Assembly (NCBI GenBank): GCA_030668485.1
Contig: DAOUTW010000035.1
Coordinates: 1-43,009, forward strand
DNA from: Candidatus Zixiibacteriota bacterium
Lineage (GTDB): Bacteria > Zixibacteria > MSB-5A5 > GN15 > JAAZOE01
DNA: 43,009 nt
Direction: 5' to 3'
Part shown: one piece after another, positions 16,454 through 25,815 of the stretch
Layout of the letters: each line of letters opens with the position of its first letter
How positions within the stretch are numbered: position 1 is the stretch's first letter
The notes under the pieces: model-generated
Told to the model about the DNA's origin: nothing
Databases searched by the model: none
What the model saw: the letters and a program-made list of their open reading frames with translations, nothing else
Made by a program: the position numbers and the translations under genes

Positions 16454-17602
16454 CAGTTTATCGTACGGCACCACCCCCATCACCATCGATGAATAATCAG
16501 CAACATCCATGACGATCTCAACATCATATTCATTTCCAGTTTTCATTTTCGGCCTGCCGTCGACAAAATGAATTAGATAACTGCCGGCGTTTTTGGGGTA
16601 GAAGCTGTCGCGCACGGTAATCTTCAATTTACAGTTCCGGCCATTGAAATTATGGTTCTTCAGCGCCCGGAATAAGCCCGGAGTGTCGATAATCCGGTAC
16701 ATCAGGCCGACTCCCTGAGTGTTGCATTCATGTCCCACCGGAGGAATAAGTTTCCCTGAATCGGTGCGCGGGTCGGATGGCAGGAAGTGAAAGAATTCGT
16801 CCTGGGTTATATATCGAATCGTATGCACCTGATCGGCCTGGGAGTTCAAAAAGGTCATCAGTTCCGATAAAGCCTCACGGTTCTCGTAAATGAGTTCCTG
16901 CATCTGGATTTCGGTTTCGAGCCAGTTTTCATCGCTGGAGGATTTAAAATTGAAGATTATATAACCTTCGATCCTCTTCCCTTTTCTATAAGCGGCAATT
17001 TTGGTTTCGGGTCGGAGTGGGAAACTGAGATACGCTTTATTGCGCTTCATCATTCCATGGGTCTTGGCAACATACCGATGATAGCAATCGATAATCGCCT
17101 GGCGGTCTTTATGATCGACGAAAACGACATGTTCGCGGGACGCTCCCTTCGGGAGATCGCCCGGTTTGAAACGATACTGATTTATTTTGGCGCCGTACCC
17201 GAATCCCATTTTCCTGTAGAAATCGGGCCTGAAAGGATATAGCGCCAGCATGGGAGATTTCTTTTTGGCATAATGATTAATATAAAACTCGACCAACTCC
17301 TTGCAGACATGTTCCCTTTTATGTAGCAGATCTACGGCGACAAAACCCAGGCCCCCGACAAGGATATCGGTCGAAAACATCCGCATGGTAAAATCAAACA
17401 TGCGCATGCCGCCGACAAGTTTTCCCTTCCGGAACAACCCGTACAGATTAATCTCCGGGTCGATGCGCTCCATTTTCCAGAGCCGATCACCCAGTTTCCG
17501 GATATCCTCCTCAGACGTAACTTTCATCCCAACATAGGCATTGGCGCCGATAACGGCGAAGGGAAACATATCTTTGCGGGTAAGCCTTTTGATAGTACTC
17601 AT
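16352..17602 (-). CDS. Eis-like GNAT acetyltransferase with SCP2-like C-terminal domain
   Basis: 416 residues, the family's usual length. Two GNAT folds (about 1-150 and 165-300) and a C-terminal SCP2-like domain (about 305-416). Seen: the acetyl-CoA loop region around LGFVAVDLLHKREHVCKEL, the FYRKMGFGYG motif that in Eis carries the catalytic Tyr, and a C-terminal Phe, whose free carboxylate acts as the base in mycobacterial Eis. Eis enzymes acetylate amines such as aminoglycosides or protein lysines; the substrate here is unknown. Last gene of the ilvE-to-nrdR minus-strand run, 66 bp after nrdR. Its last 102 bp are duplicated upstream. Confidence 0.88.
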   Translation of the reverse strand: MSTIKRLTRKDMFPFAVIGANAYVGMKVTSEEDIRKLGDRLWKMERIDPEINLYGLFRKGKLVGGMRMFDFTMRMFSTDILVGGLGFVAVDLLHKREHVCKELVEFYINHYAKKKSPMLALYPFRPDFYRKMGFGYGAKINQYRFKPGDLPKGASREHVVFVDHKDRQAIIDCYHRYVAKTHGMMKRNKAYLSFPLRPETKIAAYRKGKRIEGYIIFNFKSSSDENWLETEIQMQELIYENREALSELMTFLNSQADQVHTIRYITQDEFFHFLPSDPRTDSGKLIPPVGHECNTQGVGLMYRIIDTPGLFRALKNHNFNGRNCKLKITVRDSFYPKNAGSYLIHFVDGRPKMKTGNEYDVEIVMDVADYSSMVMGVVPYDKLYEYGQAEISDPAYLDTVTKIFTADKKPICVTQF

Positions 17603-17668
17603 GCCGTAAACCTCTCCCCTGCTTTAGGGAAATCAAAAGATATAGATTATTAATATCTTACGGAAATT

Positions 17669-18118
17669 CTATTTCAGGAGTTTCGTCAGCTCTTCGAGAA
17701 ACTCGCCGGTGTCGGCGAATTTGCGATAAACCGAGGCAAAACGAACATAGGAGATCTCATCGACCTCTTTGAGCTTTTCCATCACCAGTTCGCCGATATA
17801 TTTCGATGACACCTCATTGCGGGATAATTCGCTGAGGCTCGCCTCGATTTCAGAAGCCATCGCCTCAATTTTCTTGGGACTGACCGGTCTTTTATTACAG
17901 GCCAGTCGGATACCCTGAGTGACCTTTTGACGGTCGAACGGTTCGCGGCGATCATCCGACTTGAGCACCGTCAGGGTCACCGCTTCGATATATTCATAAG
18001 TCGTATATCGCTCGCTGCATCCGAGACATTCTCGTCTCCGGCGTACCGCCCGACCTTCCTGTACCGGCCGGGAATCGACGACCTTGTTTTCCTCATGTCC
18101 GCAAAATGGGCACTTCAT
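17669..18118 (-). CDS. nrdR: Transcriptional repressor NrdR
   Basis: 149 residues. Zinc ribbon with CPFC (3-6) and CLGC (31-34), followed by the RYTTYE motif, and an ATP-cone domain (about 47-137). NrdR represses ribonucleotide reductase genes according to the dATP/ATP level. It is commonly linked to glyA, as here. Start ATG, normal length. No ribonucleotide reductase or NrdR box is visible in the window. Confidence 0.98.
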   Translation of the reverse strand: MKCPFCGHEENKVVDSRPVQEGRAVRRRRECLGCSERYTTYEYIEAVTLTVLKSDDRREPFDRQKVTQGIRLACNKRPVSPKKIEAMASEIEASLSELSRNEVSSKYIGELVMEKLKEVDEISYVRFASVYRKFADTGEFLEELTKLLK

Positions 18119-18173
18119 CTATAGTCTTCCATCTTTATAACATTTTGGTCCGTTTAATAAGTTACGGGAGAGA

Positions 18174-18950
18174 TCACTCTGATGCAACCTCAATTTTGAT
18201 TTCGGCGCCTTCGGCAGGAAAAAAATAGTCACGGGCCGATCCATCGCGAACCGCTATCTCGAGATGCCCTCCCGATCCGATATAGGCCAACGGTTGTTTC
18301 GGCCTGACATCGGAAAAGGTCCGGCGCAGGGGGCCGAGATCTTCACCGTTCACGCTGACTTTGGCCCCGAGAGAGAGTTTGTCATTTTCGATATTCGAGA
18401 TAAGATTTCCGAAACGGTCTATCCAGAGAACCTGGCCGATGATTTTGCCTTTTTTGCGGGCCGGATCGGTTTGTGACAGCTTTTTGATCTCACGGCATTT
18501 CCTGCCCAGGCAAGACGGATCAATTCCGAGACTGAGATATGTCGCCGCCGGAGCCATGATGTCGCGGCCATGGAATACCGGCGAAATATTCGCCAGAGCA
18601 TATTTGCGGTTGGTAATCGAATATATTGAAATGATATCCTTCTTTTGAATAAATGACAGCAACCCGTTGTCGGGGGCGATAAAAGTGTAACGCGCGGTTT
18701 GTACGGCAATAATCTTTCGTTTGCTTCCGACGCCAGGATCGACCACCGCCAGATGCGCGGTGCCGGGAGGAAAGTAGTGATGATGCGTTTTGAGCAGATA
18801 CCATGCCCCGGCGATATCACCCGGCGGCACTTCATGGCTGATTGGCACCACACGTGCGGCAGGGTTAATTCCGGCGATAACTCCCTCGAGGACCCCCTGG
18901 TATCCGTCGGCATGACCGAAATCGGTAGTTAACGTGATTACAGATCCCAA
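18174..18950 (-). CDS. SAM hydrolase (S-adenosyl-L-methionine hydroxide adenosyltransferase)
   Basis: 258 residues of the DUF62/SAM hydroxide adenosyltransferase family, which splits SAM to adenosine and methionine and is related to fluorinase and chlorinase. Motifs: TLTTDFGHADGY, VDPGVGSKRK and HGRDIMAPAA, which supply the Asp-Arg-His set that activates water; a C-terminal beta-barrel starts at about 170 (GQVLWIDRFGNLISN). The start is a TTG inside the end of the PPC gene (13-bp overlap); no ATG exists at the right place. The overlap implies translational coupling. Confidence 0.9.
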   Translation of the reverse strand: MGSVITLTTDFGHADGYQGVLEGVIAGINPAARVVPISHEVPPGDIAGAWYLLKTHHHYFPPGTAHLAVVDPGVGSKRKIIAVQTARYTFIAPDNGLLSFIQKKDIISIYSITNRKYALANISPVFHGRDIMAPAATYLSLGIDPSCLGRKCREIKKLSQTDPARKKGKIIGQVLWIDRFGNLISNIENDKLSLGAKVSVNGEDLGPLRRTFSDVRPKQPLAYIGSGGHLEIAVRDGSARDYFFPAEGAEIKIEVASE

Positions 18951-19357
18951 AAGTTAAATCCTACCTGGGGGTCGGGAATGCGATTGAGTTTTTTTGAGAT
19001 GACTTTGATATATATTTCGAGGGTCACGGCGACTGTCGCCTGGAACAGATGACCGCCCGAAAGCCGGTGATCCGGACCGGCGACGGTGATATGAGCATGA
19101 ATGAAAGGTTTATTGTCCAGGTAGGAAATATTGCCGGTCAGGTTCAGGACCTCAACCGTTTTTCTGATTCGTCGTTTTCGGTATTTACCTGCGCCGGTGT
19201 CGAAATATCCCAGTTGAAGATTTTTGACGGCGCCGATGCCCTGCAGAACGCCGCACGGAATTTTCTTTTGAGACACAAAGGAGGACAGCGTTTCAATCGC
19301 TTCCTCCTCTTTATCCAGTCTCACCAGATAGCCGCCGGCGATTTTTCTAGATCGCAT
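18938..19357 (-). CDS. PPC/DUF296-domain protein
   Basis: 139 residues forming one PPC (plants and prokaryotes conserved) domain: YLVRLDKEEEAIETL, GIGAVKNLQLGYFD, GNISYLDNKPFIHAHITVAG and GGHLFQATVAVTLEI. The His residues of HAHIT and GGHL are typical metal ligands in bacterial members. In plants the domain follows AT-hook motifs; here it stands alone. The role in bacteria is not established. The start ATG overlaps the cutA stop as TAATG, and its own end overlaps the SAM hydrolase gene. Confidence 0.9.
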   Translation of the reverse strand: MRSRKIAGGYLVRLDKEEEAIETLSSFVSQKKIPCGVLQGIGAVKNLQLGYFDTGAGKYRKRRIRKTVEVLNLTGNISYLDNKPFIHAHITVAGPDHRLSGGHLFQATVAVTLEIYIKVISKKLNRIPDPQVGFNFWDL

Positions 19358-19764
19358 TAGCCTTCGGTTTCTTCTTTTTCTTCCTCTTCTTCAGCGTCCT
19401 CTTCCACTTCACCATCATCGACGTCATCGTCGAGATCGATTTCATCGACTTCGATTTCCTTGCCGGCCAGCCAGTCCAGATAATCCTCATTGCCCGATAC
19501 GATTTCGGTGCAAAGCACTTCGGGAACTTCGTAGGGATGAATCTCTCTGACCTTTTCAATCAGAGCGTCGGTTTTCTCGGCTGGTCCTTTGGCGATCAGC
19601 AACGATTCGGTGGTATGTTCCAGGTGACCTTCCCACTTGTAAACCGACTTGACATGCTCGATGATGTTGACACATCTGGCAAGGTCTTCTTCGACCAGGA
19701 CGCCTGCAATCTGCTCGGCGACTTCCACCGGAGCAGTGATATAAACGATTCGATTCTTGGTCAT
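19357..19764 (-). CDS. cutA: CutA1-family protein with acidic tail
   Basis: 135 residues. Residues 1-101 are a standard CutA1 trimer subunit (ITAPVEVAEQIAGVLVEE, ARCVNIIEHVKSVYKWEG, HPYEVPEVLC). CutA was first linked to divalent-cation tolerance; its true role is debated. Unusual: the family normally ends at about residue 105, while this protein adds some 33 residues of which about two-thirds are Asp/Glu. The stop overlaps the PPC start and its own ATG overlaps the previous gene as ATGA, so it is in the middle of a tightly coupled operon. Confidence 0.95.
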   Translation of the reverse strand: MTKNRIVYITAPVEVAEQIAGVLVEEDLARCVNIIEHVKSVYKWEGHLEHTTESLLIAKGPAEKTDALIEKVREIHPYEVPEVLCTEIVSGNEDYLDWLAGKEIEVDEIDLDDDVDDGEVEEDAEEEEEKEETEG

Positions 19765-20066
19765 TTCTGCAACTTTCTATTTAAAACCTTTTCGACAGCT
19801 TCCACTTTCCCTGTCATTCGTTTTTTTCCACTTTTGCGATCATCAATCACAATCGAGGTGTAAATTCGATTATGCGATCTTTTCATTTGGGTATGGCACT
19901 TCTTTATCAAGGCCATAACCGCCTCCCAGTTTCCCTCAACGATGGTCGACATGGGAGTGAATTTGTAAAGAAGCCCGGATTTATCTATAATGTCAAGGAT
20001 TTTCGCAACATCTTTTGACAGCGATTCTTTGGCGCCCACCGGGAATATTGAAAACTGAGCCAGCAT
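19761..20066 (-). CDS. MTH1187-type thiamine-binding protein (DUF77)
   Basis: 101 residues matching the MTH1187/YkoF-like thiamine-binding family: MLAQFSIFPVG, SLSKDVAKILDIID and the TPMSTIVEGNWEAVM core that forms the ligand pocket. Family members bind thiamine or related ligands as tetramers and may report or buffer the cofactor. It overlaps cutA by 4 nt and lies 60 bp after glyA in the same operon. Confidence 0.9.
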   Translation of the reverse strand: MLAQFSIFPVGAKESLSKDVAKILDIIDKSGLLYKFTPMSTIVEGNWEAVMALIKKCHTQMKRSHNRIYTSIVIDDRKSGKKRMTGKVEAVEKVLNRKLQK

Positions 20067-20126
20067 TTTTATCTTCCTTAGTTCCTTTTTCCATTTACTC
20101 AGTTATACGTAACAATTGCCTTTTTG

Positions 20127-21392
<1,266 letters not shown>

Positions 21393-21415
21393 TTTCGAAC
21401 ACTCCCTTATTTGGT

Positions 21416-21862
21416 CTATTCTTTCATTCCTGAATGAGGAATTTTGGCCAGCCGTCTCAGGTGACGGCCGCCTTCGAATTCAGTATCAAGCCATACTTTA
21501 AGAATATCTTCTAATTCACTTAATTTTAGATACTTGGAGGCAAGTGCGAGGACGTTGGAATTGTTGTGGGCGCGGGCCAGGAAAGCCATATCAGGATTGA
21601 GTGCAATCGCCGAACGCACTCCATCAACCTTGTTAGCGGTCATATTAACCCCGTTGCCGGTCCAGCAGATGACTACTCCTCTTTCCACAATATCGACTGC
21701 AACCGCCTCAGCCACCTTAAGGGCGTAATCGGAATAATCGACCGATTCCTTGGAATCGGTTCCGAAATCGGTTACTTCATGTCTCCAGGATTCGAGTATC
21801 TCTTTGACTTCTTCCTTCAACTCAAATCCGGCGTGATCGCATCCTATCGCTATTTTCATCAT
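21416..21862 (-). CDS. rpiB: Ribose-5-phosphate isomerase B
   Basis: 148 residues. [11 protein letters not shown] at the N-terminus and the active-site strand [18 protein letters not shown], in which Cys is the general base of the E. coli-type enzyme; the residue after it is Trp instead of the more usual Gly. NNSNVLAL is the conserved second site, and RHLRR near the C-terminus supplies phosphate-binding basic residues. It links the pentose phosphate pathway to the glyA-nrdR operon. Two ATGs in tandem; the first is given. Four bases separate it from ilvE. Confidence 0.95.
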   Translation of the reverse strand: MMKIAIGCDHAGFELKEEVKEILESWRHEVTDFGTDSKESVDYSDYALKVAEAVAVDIVERGVVICWTGNGVNMTANKVDGVRSAIALNPDMAFLARAHNNSNVLALASKYLKLSELEDILKVWLDTEFEGGRHLRRLAKIPHSGMKE

Positions 21863-21866
21863 AATC

Positions 21867-22811
21867 TCAGGATTTAACGGTTTTTGAGGTCGGGACCATG
21901 GTCAGCCAGCCATGTTTATCTTCGGCCCGGCCTTCGACAATATCAAAATACGCTTTCTGCAATTTCTTGCTGATCTCCCCGGCCTTGCCGTTGCCGATAA
22001 CTATCCCATCGATTTTCGATATCGGAGTTATTTCGGCGGCAGAACCGGTGAAGAACACTTCGTCGGCGATATAAAGGGCCTCGCGCGGGACCGGTTCCTC
22101 GATAACTTTCAGTCCCATTTCCTTGGCAAGAGTAATCACTGTCCGGCGGGTTATACCCGGCAGGACCGATGACCCGAATGACGGCGTAATCAAATTACCG
22201 CGCTGGATGAGGAAGATGTTTTCGCCCGAACCTTCGGAGACCATACCGTAAACGTCAAGGGCAATTCCCTCGACATAGCCGTGTGAGATCGCTTCCAGTT
22301 TGATTAACTGCGAGTTCATATAGTTGGCGCCGGCTTTGGCCATCATCGGCATGGTGTTGGGAGCATTCCGATTCCATGAGGAAACACAGACCGAAACGCC
22401 GTTTTCCATCGCTTCTTCGCCGAGGTATTTGCCCCAGGGCCAGGCAGCGAGAGTGACATCGACCGGGCAGTTTCTTGGGTCGACGCCTAAATTTTCATAT
22501 CCGCGGTACACTACCGGGCGAACATAGCAGGAGTCTAATTTATTGACGGCAATCAGATCGATAATCGCCTGATTGATTTCTTCTTTGGTAAACGGTATTT
22601 CCATGCGGTAGATTTTGGCCGAATTGAACAGGCGGATAATGTGCTCATCGAGCCTGAACAGGGCCGGGCCTTTGGGCGTGCTATAACAGCGCTGACCCTC
22701 GAAAATGGAGGAGCCGTAATGGACGACATGTGATAAAACATGAATTTTGGCGTCGTCCCAGTTGACGAATTGTCCATTCATCCAGATTTTATCAACTTTA
22801 TTGAAAGCCAT
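21867..22811 (-). CDS. ilvE: Branched-chain amino acid aminotransferase
   Basis: 314 residues of the class IV PLP aminotransferase family. Motifs: IWMNGQFVNWDDAKIHVLSHVVHYGSSIFEG at the N-terminus (in pieces typical of IlvE), YVRPVVYRG, the PLP Lys in MMAKAGANYMNS, EGSGENIFL and FFTGSAAEITPI. It makes valine, leucine and isoleucine from their keto acids. First gene of the minus-strand operon that runs to the Eis-like gene, with a good promoter 40 bp upstream. Confidence 0.98.
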   Translation of the reverse strand: MAFNKVDKIWMNGQFVNWDDAKIHVLSHVVHYGSSIFEGQRCYSTPKGPALFRLDEHIIRLFNSAKIYRMEIPFTKEEINQAIIDLIAVNKLDSCYVRPVVYRGYENLGVDPRNCPVDVTLAAWPWGKYLGEEAMENGVSVCVSSWNRNAPNTMPMMAKAGANYMNSQLIKLEAISHGYVEGIALDVYGMVSEGSGENIFLIQRGNLITPSFGSSVLPGITRRTVITLAKEMGLKVIEEPVPREALYIADEVFFTGSAAEITPISKIDGIVIGNGKAGEISKKLQKAYFDIVEGRAEDKHGWLTMVPTSKTVKS

Positions 22812-22849
22812 ACGAATTTCCCGAATTTCAAGTTATAAAGCCGCTTAGG

Positions 22850-22878
22850 AGTATAATATATCGCCCCCGGCATATCAA
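22850..22878 (-). promoter_or_regulatory. Sigma-70 promoter of the ilvE-nrdR operon
   Basis: On the minus strand TTGATA (22873-22878), a 17-nt spacer and TATACT (22850-22855); each hexamer has one mismatch to consensus. Predicted start near 22843, giving a leader of about 31 nt. Confidence 0.75.
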
Positions 22879-23136
22879 GATCAAAATAGACAAGCCGTGG
22901 TATATTAAAGAGATATAACAGGCAAGAAAAGGATGTATGGGCACCGGTCGAAGTTGGCCTAAGGACGAAAAGGTTCGATCCCGATAGATAAGGCATTTTC
23001 ATGGATATGGATGACGTGATGCTAATTTCGTTGGTGCACGAGGATCCTTCGAAACTCAGGACGTGCGTACACCATCCATAAAAACCCAGCTTTCAGGAGG
23101 AGTACAATGTGGCCCGCCCGTCACAAGCTAAACGTG
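22879..23136. other. Intergenic junction with possible truncated gene start
   Basis: No complete gene. The 14-mer CGTTGGTGCACGAG near 23029 is shared with 8941. At 23094-23112 a strong AGGAGG site precedes ATG/GTG codons on the plus strand; the GTG frame (from 23109) reads like a gene start (MARPSQAKRVRRAYL) but then runs antisense into the HEPN gene, so it may be a gene cut off by the insertion of the HEPN-DUF262 module. Confidence 0.4.
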
Positions 23137-23829
23137 TCAGACGAGCTTATTTGCGATTTTTATTATTCGCAATGCTATATGTATTGCTCTTGTCTCGCCA
23201 TTTTTCAATCGTGTACGTAAATATTTTCCAATTGGAATTAAGTGGCCGGCCAATTCAGAATCACCATCAGTTTTCTGAAGGATGGAAAGGGATAGCTTCA
23301 AAGCGCTCGATGATCGTCTGCTTCCATGACTAAGATAATTTCGTAGGCAAGTAATGAAATCCAAGAATGCACTATCAACCGAATCAATCATAAATTTTTT
23401 GGCATATTTGGCACTCAAATATTGATTTGCTTTTTGACTCAATTTTTCGAATGTACTTGCGGATATATTCCATCCACGTGGATCTAGTATTTCTTGAGCC
23501 ATAGTTGACGTAAGACTCTCTGGAGGCACAAATTTAATTTTTTTTGAAATGAACAAGCCGAATTTGTCAGCATTGCTTTTGCGAATATTAACTTTCAACT
23601 TTCTCAGAAAAGGTTTAGGGGCATCAGTAAAATACGCTATAAATAGATCATTGATAAAAGCCTCCCATTTAACAGCAATGGATAGAACGAATTGTTCAAC
23701 AAGCAGCATTTCAAAAGACGACTGGTTACGATCTCTTTCAATAAGTAACATTTGTCTCTTATGATAGTTGACAGCTTGATCAGATATTGCTGTAAAATTA
23801 CGGAGTACATCAGGTGCTTTATTTTTCAT
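23137..23829 (-). CDS. HEPN-domain protein (putative RNase effector)
   Basis: 230 residues, mostly helical. The segment R163-N-Y-L-S-H168 fits the RX4-6H catalytic motif of HEPN ribonucleases and lies in a helix after FLDFITCLRNYLSH, as in the MAE_28990/RiboL-PSP-like HEPN group; the N-terminal VEQFVLSIAVKWEAFINDLF helix is also typical of that group. It is 24 bp downstream of a DUF262 gene, and both are AT-rich. HEPN proteins in such pairs act as toxins or as anti-phage RNases. The start ATG has only a weak ribosome site, which suggests coupling to the upstream gene. Function inferred. Confidence 0.78.
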   Translation of the reverse strand: MKNKAPDVLRNFTAISDQAVNYHKRQMLLIERDRNQSSFEMLLVEQFVLSIAVKWEAFINDLFIAYFTDAPKPFLRKLKVNIRKSNADKFGLFISKKIKFVPPESLTSTMAQEILDPRGWNISASTFEKLSQKANQYLSAKYAKKFMIDSVDSAFLDFITCLRNYLSHGSRRSSSALKLSLSILQKTDGDSELAGHLIPIGKYLRTRLKNGETRAIHIALRIIKIANKLV

Positions 23830-23853
23830 ACATTAATACCCAACAATATTAGC

Positions 23854-24897
23854 TTAAAGCCTTTTTAGTATATTTAGAAGAATTTGATGACGATCTTTGC
23901 GTTTCTGAAGTTTCCCCGAACCCTCTATCACAGTACTGTGATATTCCTTGGACTTCCTAAAACTAAATGATTTATTCTCTATGCTGGATTCCAGCCTTTT
24001 AAGGCTGGCCTTTGCCAACTCCAAATCTATCGGATAGCCAATTCTTCTATTCATAGTCAATGTTGTTCCAAAGAGCGCGTAGAAATCTGCTTTTTGTTTG
24101 AATCTACTATCTCGAATAAATGAATCAATTGACTCCAAAGATTCGATTACATCATTAAACTCCTTTATATATGCAGTTTTCTTTGGGAATATTAAATCAA
24201 AATTCGCATAAAAATCATCCAGTGTTTTCTGCTCATCTTGTATTCCACTAATAACAAGGGCTAACAATTCACTTATGAATTCGACATCTTTCATGCGACG
24301 ATAATCATTAGGTGTAAATATGTTTATACTCTCCCAAAAATTAATGTCCGCAAGTTTTTCAGCAGTTTTGATAAATATTCCAAAATATTGAGAATGCCGC
24401 AATTCTTGCTTGTTTAGATTAATATTGACAATATTAACCCTACGAAATAAGGCATGTATTTCCTTTTCCTTCCACTCCCTTAGCTCCTGAACTGCAAGAG
24501 GATAATTCCATATAAGTTCCTGAAGGGAATTCGGCAATTCTGAATACTTTTTATCAATATTCGATTTGTATGCTTCAGATACGGGGTATGATTTTGCATT
24601 TATTTTTTGTAATTCCCATTTATCCTGCATGAATTCAAGTATAGTGGTTAATCTTTGTTGTCCGTCTACAACCTCATAATATGTTTTTCTATTGATGCTT
24701 TTTCCCTTTGTGACAATGTTTAGAAATACTTGTGGAATCGGGTTTGAGGAAATTAGGCTATCTATCAAGAAACATTGTTGACCTCGTGACCATACTTTAT
24801 TCCTTTGATATTTTGGATCAAGTATTAATGTCTTTTTCTTAAACTCGCTAAAGAACCAGCTTATAAATTGTGTATTTGGCTTTGGCAGTTGAGGCAT
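23854..24897 (-). CDS. DUF262 (GmrS/ParB-like) domain protein
   Basis: 347 residues. DUF262 at about 5-200 with the motifs LDPKYQRNKVWS (QR at 31-32) and VVDGQQRLTTI (DGQQR at 78-82), the nucleotide-binding set known from GmrS/GmrSD and other restriction and defence proteins. The C-terminal half (200-347) is helical; there is no HNH/DUF1524 nuclease domain, so the nuclease partner is probably the HEPN protein next door. The ATG at 24897 is preferred: AGGAG lies 9 nt upstream, and the possible 33-residue extension is made of hairpin repeat DNA. AT-rich and unlike the neighbours. Confidence 0.82.
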   Translation of the reverse strand: MPQLPKPNTQFISWFFSEFKKKTLILDPKYQRNKVWSRGQQCFLIDSLISSNPIPQVFLNIVTKGKSINRKTYYEVVDGQQRLTTILEFMQDKWELQKINAKSYPVSEAYKSNIDKKYSELPNSLQELIWNYPLAVQELREWKEKEIHALFRRVNIVNINLNKQELRHSQYFGIFIKTAEKLADINFWESINIFTPNDYRRMKDVEFISELLALVISGIQDEQKTLDDFYANFDLIFPKKTAYIKEFNDVIESLESIDSFIRDSRFKQKADFYALFGTTLTMNRRIGYPIDLELAKASLKRLESSIENKSFSFRKSKEYHSTVIEGSGKLQKRKDRHQILLNILKRL

Positions 24898-24941
24898 TAA
24901 ATATTTCTCCTTTCCTAGCTGGTCATACAATATGGCCGGGT

Positions 24942-24981
24942 GGCCCATGCGATGACCGCCATAGGCGGTCGAGAGTGGGCC
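24942..24981. repeat. Nested hairpin in the DUF262-HEPN leader
   Basis: A perfect 7-bp stem GACCGCC-ATA-GGCGGTC (24954-24970) enclosed by GGCCCA/TGGGCC (24942-24947 and 24976-24981). It lies 45-84 bp upstream of the DUF262 start on the minus strand. It could be a repeat element or a control structure in the leader RNA. Confidence 0.6.
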
Positions 24982-25815
24982 TTTCTCTTCCATCATGTCA
25001 CGCTGTCAATGCCGGTGGATACCTTGCCTGTGTGACAAAACCAATATAAACCTATATTAATATAGGGGCAATAGTATTTTCCTGCAATTTCGCGAGTAAA
25101 TCGCTGTTGATTCTGGTAACAACCGGTTAGGTGAAAACTTTGATTGAGGAAAAATTGCCCGTGGCCGGTGTATGTCCACATGCGCCGGCTTAGGAGAAGT
25201 TAAAAAATGTGTACACGACCTGAAAAACAGCAGTTCCGTAGCCCGGGATCCCTGCGATCCCGGGAATTAATCGAGGGCAGGAATGGATTCCTGACCGCCA
25301 AAAAAGAAAAAACTTTAAAAACGATCGACCAAAGCCAAATTCCTTGTAAGGTGTTGGCTGTCATTCACATCGAATGTCATGAATGTGAAAACGGAGTTGA
25401 AAACATTAAAAATGAGCAAACAAAGCCAAATTATTGTTGAACGACAACAACATAGCTTTTTGACAAAGCCATTTTAACCCATTTTTAAGCCATTTTATAG
25501 CTCAAAAGGGGTCAAAAAAGGGGTACAAAATGGCTTAACGTGATCGACATACATATGGAGATATTGTGAACAGCTTAACCCTGGCTTGCTCATTCTGGAA
25601 TTTTAAAGAAAGGACTTAAGGTCATCCACGCGACAGCCTACAACCGGCCCCCGCCGGCTTTGTGGGCGGCAGACGTCCCGTCTGCCCCAGCGTTTACAAT
25701 GGCCATTAATTCAGATCATCTCGGCGACAGCCAAAAAGTGGCTTTGCCACCGCGACAGCCAAGAACCGGCCTTTGCCGGAGGCGGGCCGTTTGTGGCCCG
25801 CCTTTGGGGGGAATC
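24982..25815. other. Long gene-free, hairpin-rich region
   Basis: 834 bp between the DUF262 leader and the M6 protease. Holds a 16-bp palindrome (25051-25066), hairpins at 25242-25264 (CCCGGGATC-CCTGC-GATCCCGGG) and 25276-25297 (a CAGGAA-N4-TTCCTG family member), an inverted pair AAGCCATTTT/AAAATGGCTT at about 25465-25545, and GC-rich stem repeats at 25640-25805. A 77-codon plus-strand frame at 25207-25440 has a fair AGGAG site but translates the palindromes and is not accepted as a gene. Confidence 0.5.
25051..25066. promoter_or_regulatory. Perfect 16-bp palindrome upstream of DUF262-HEPN
   Basis: CCTATATTAATATAGG is fully self-complementary, 154 bp before the DUF262 start in AT-rich DNA. 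It is of the size and symmetry of a dimeric repressor site. No regulator gene is adjacent, so this is only a candidate operator. Confidence 0.35.

Noticed and set aside
22879-23000. Riboswitch or T-box leader before ilvE
   Set aside because: The sigma-70 promoter leaves only about 31 nt of leader, too short for such a structure.
24898-24996. 33-residue N-terminal extension of the DUF262 protein
   Set aside because: It translates the nested hairpin repeat, and the ATG at 24897 has a much better ribosome site.
25207-25440. 77-codon plus-strand frame with an AGGAG site
   Set aside because: It mostly translates two palindromic repeats, and no domain is visible; kept only as part of the gene-free region.
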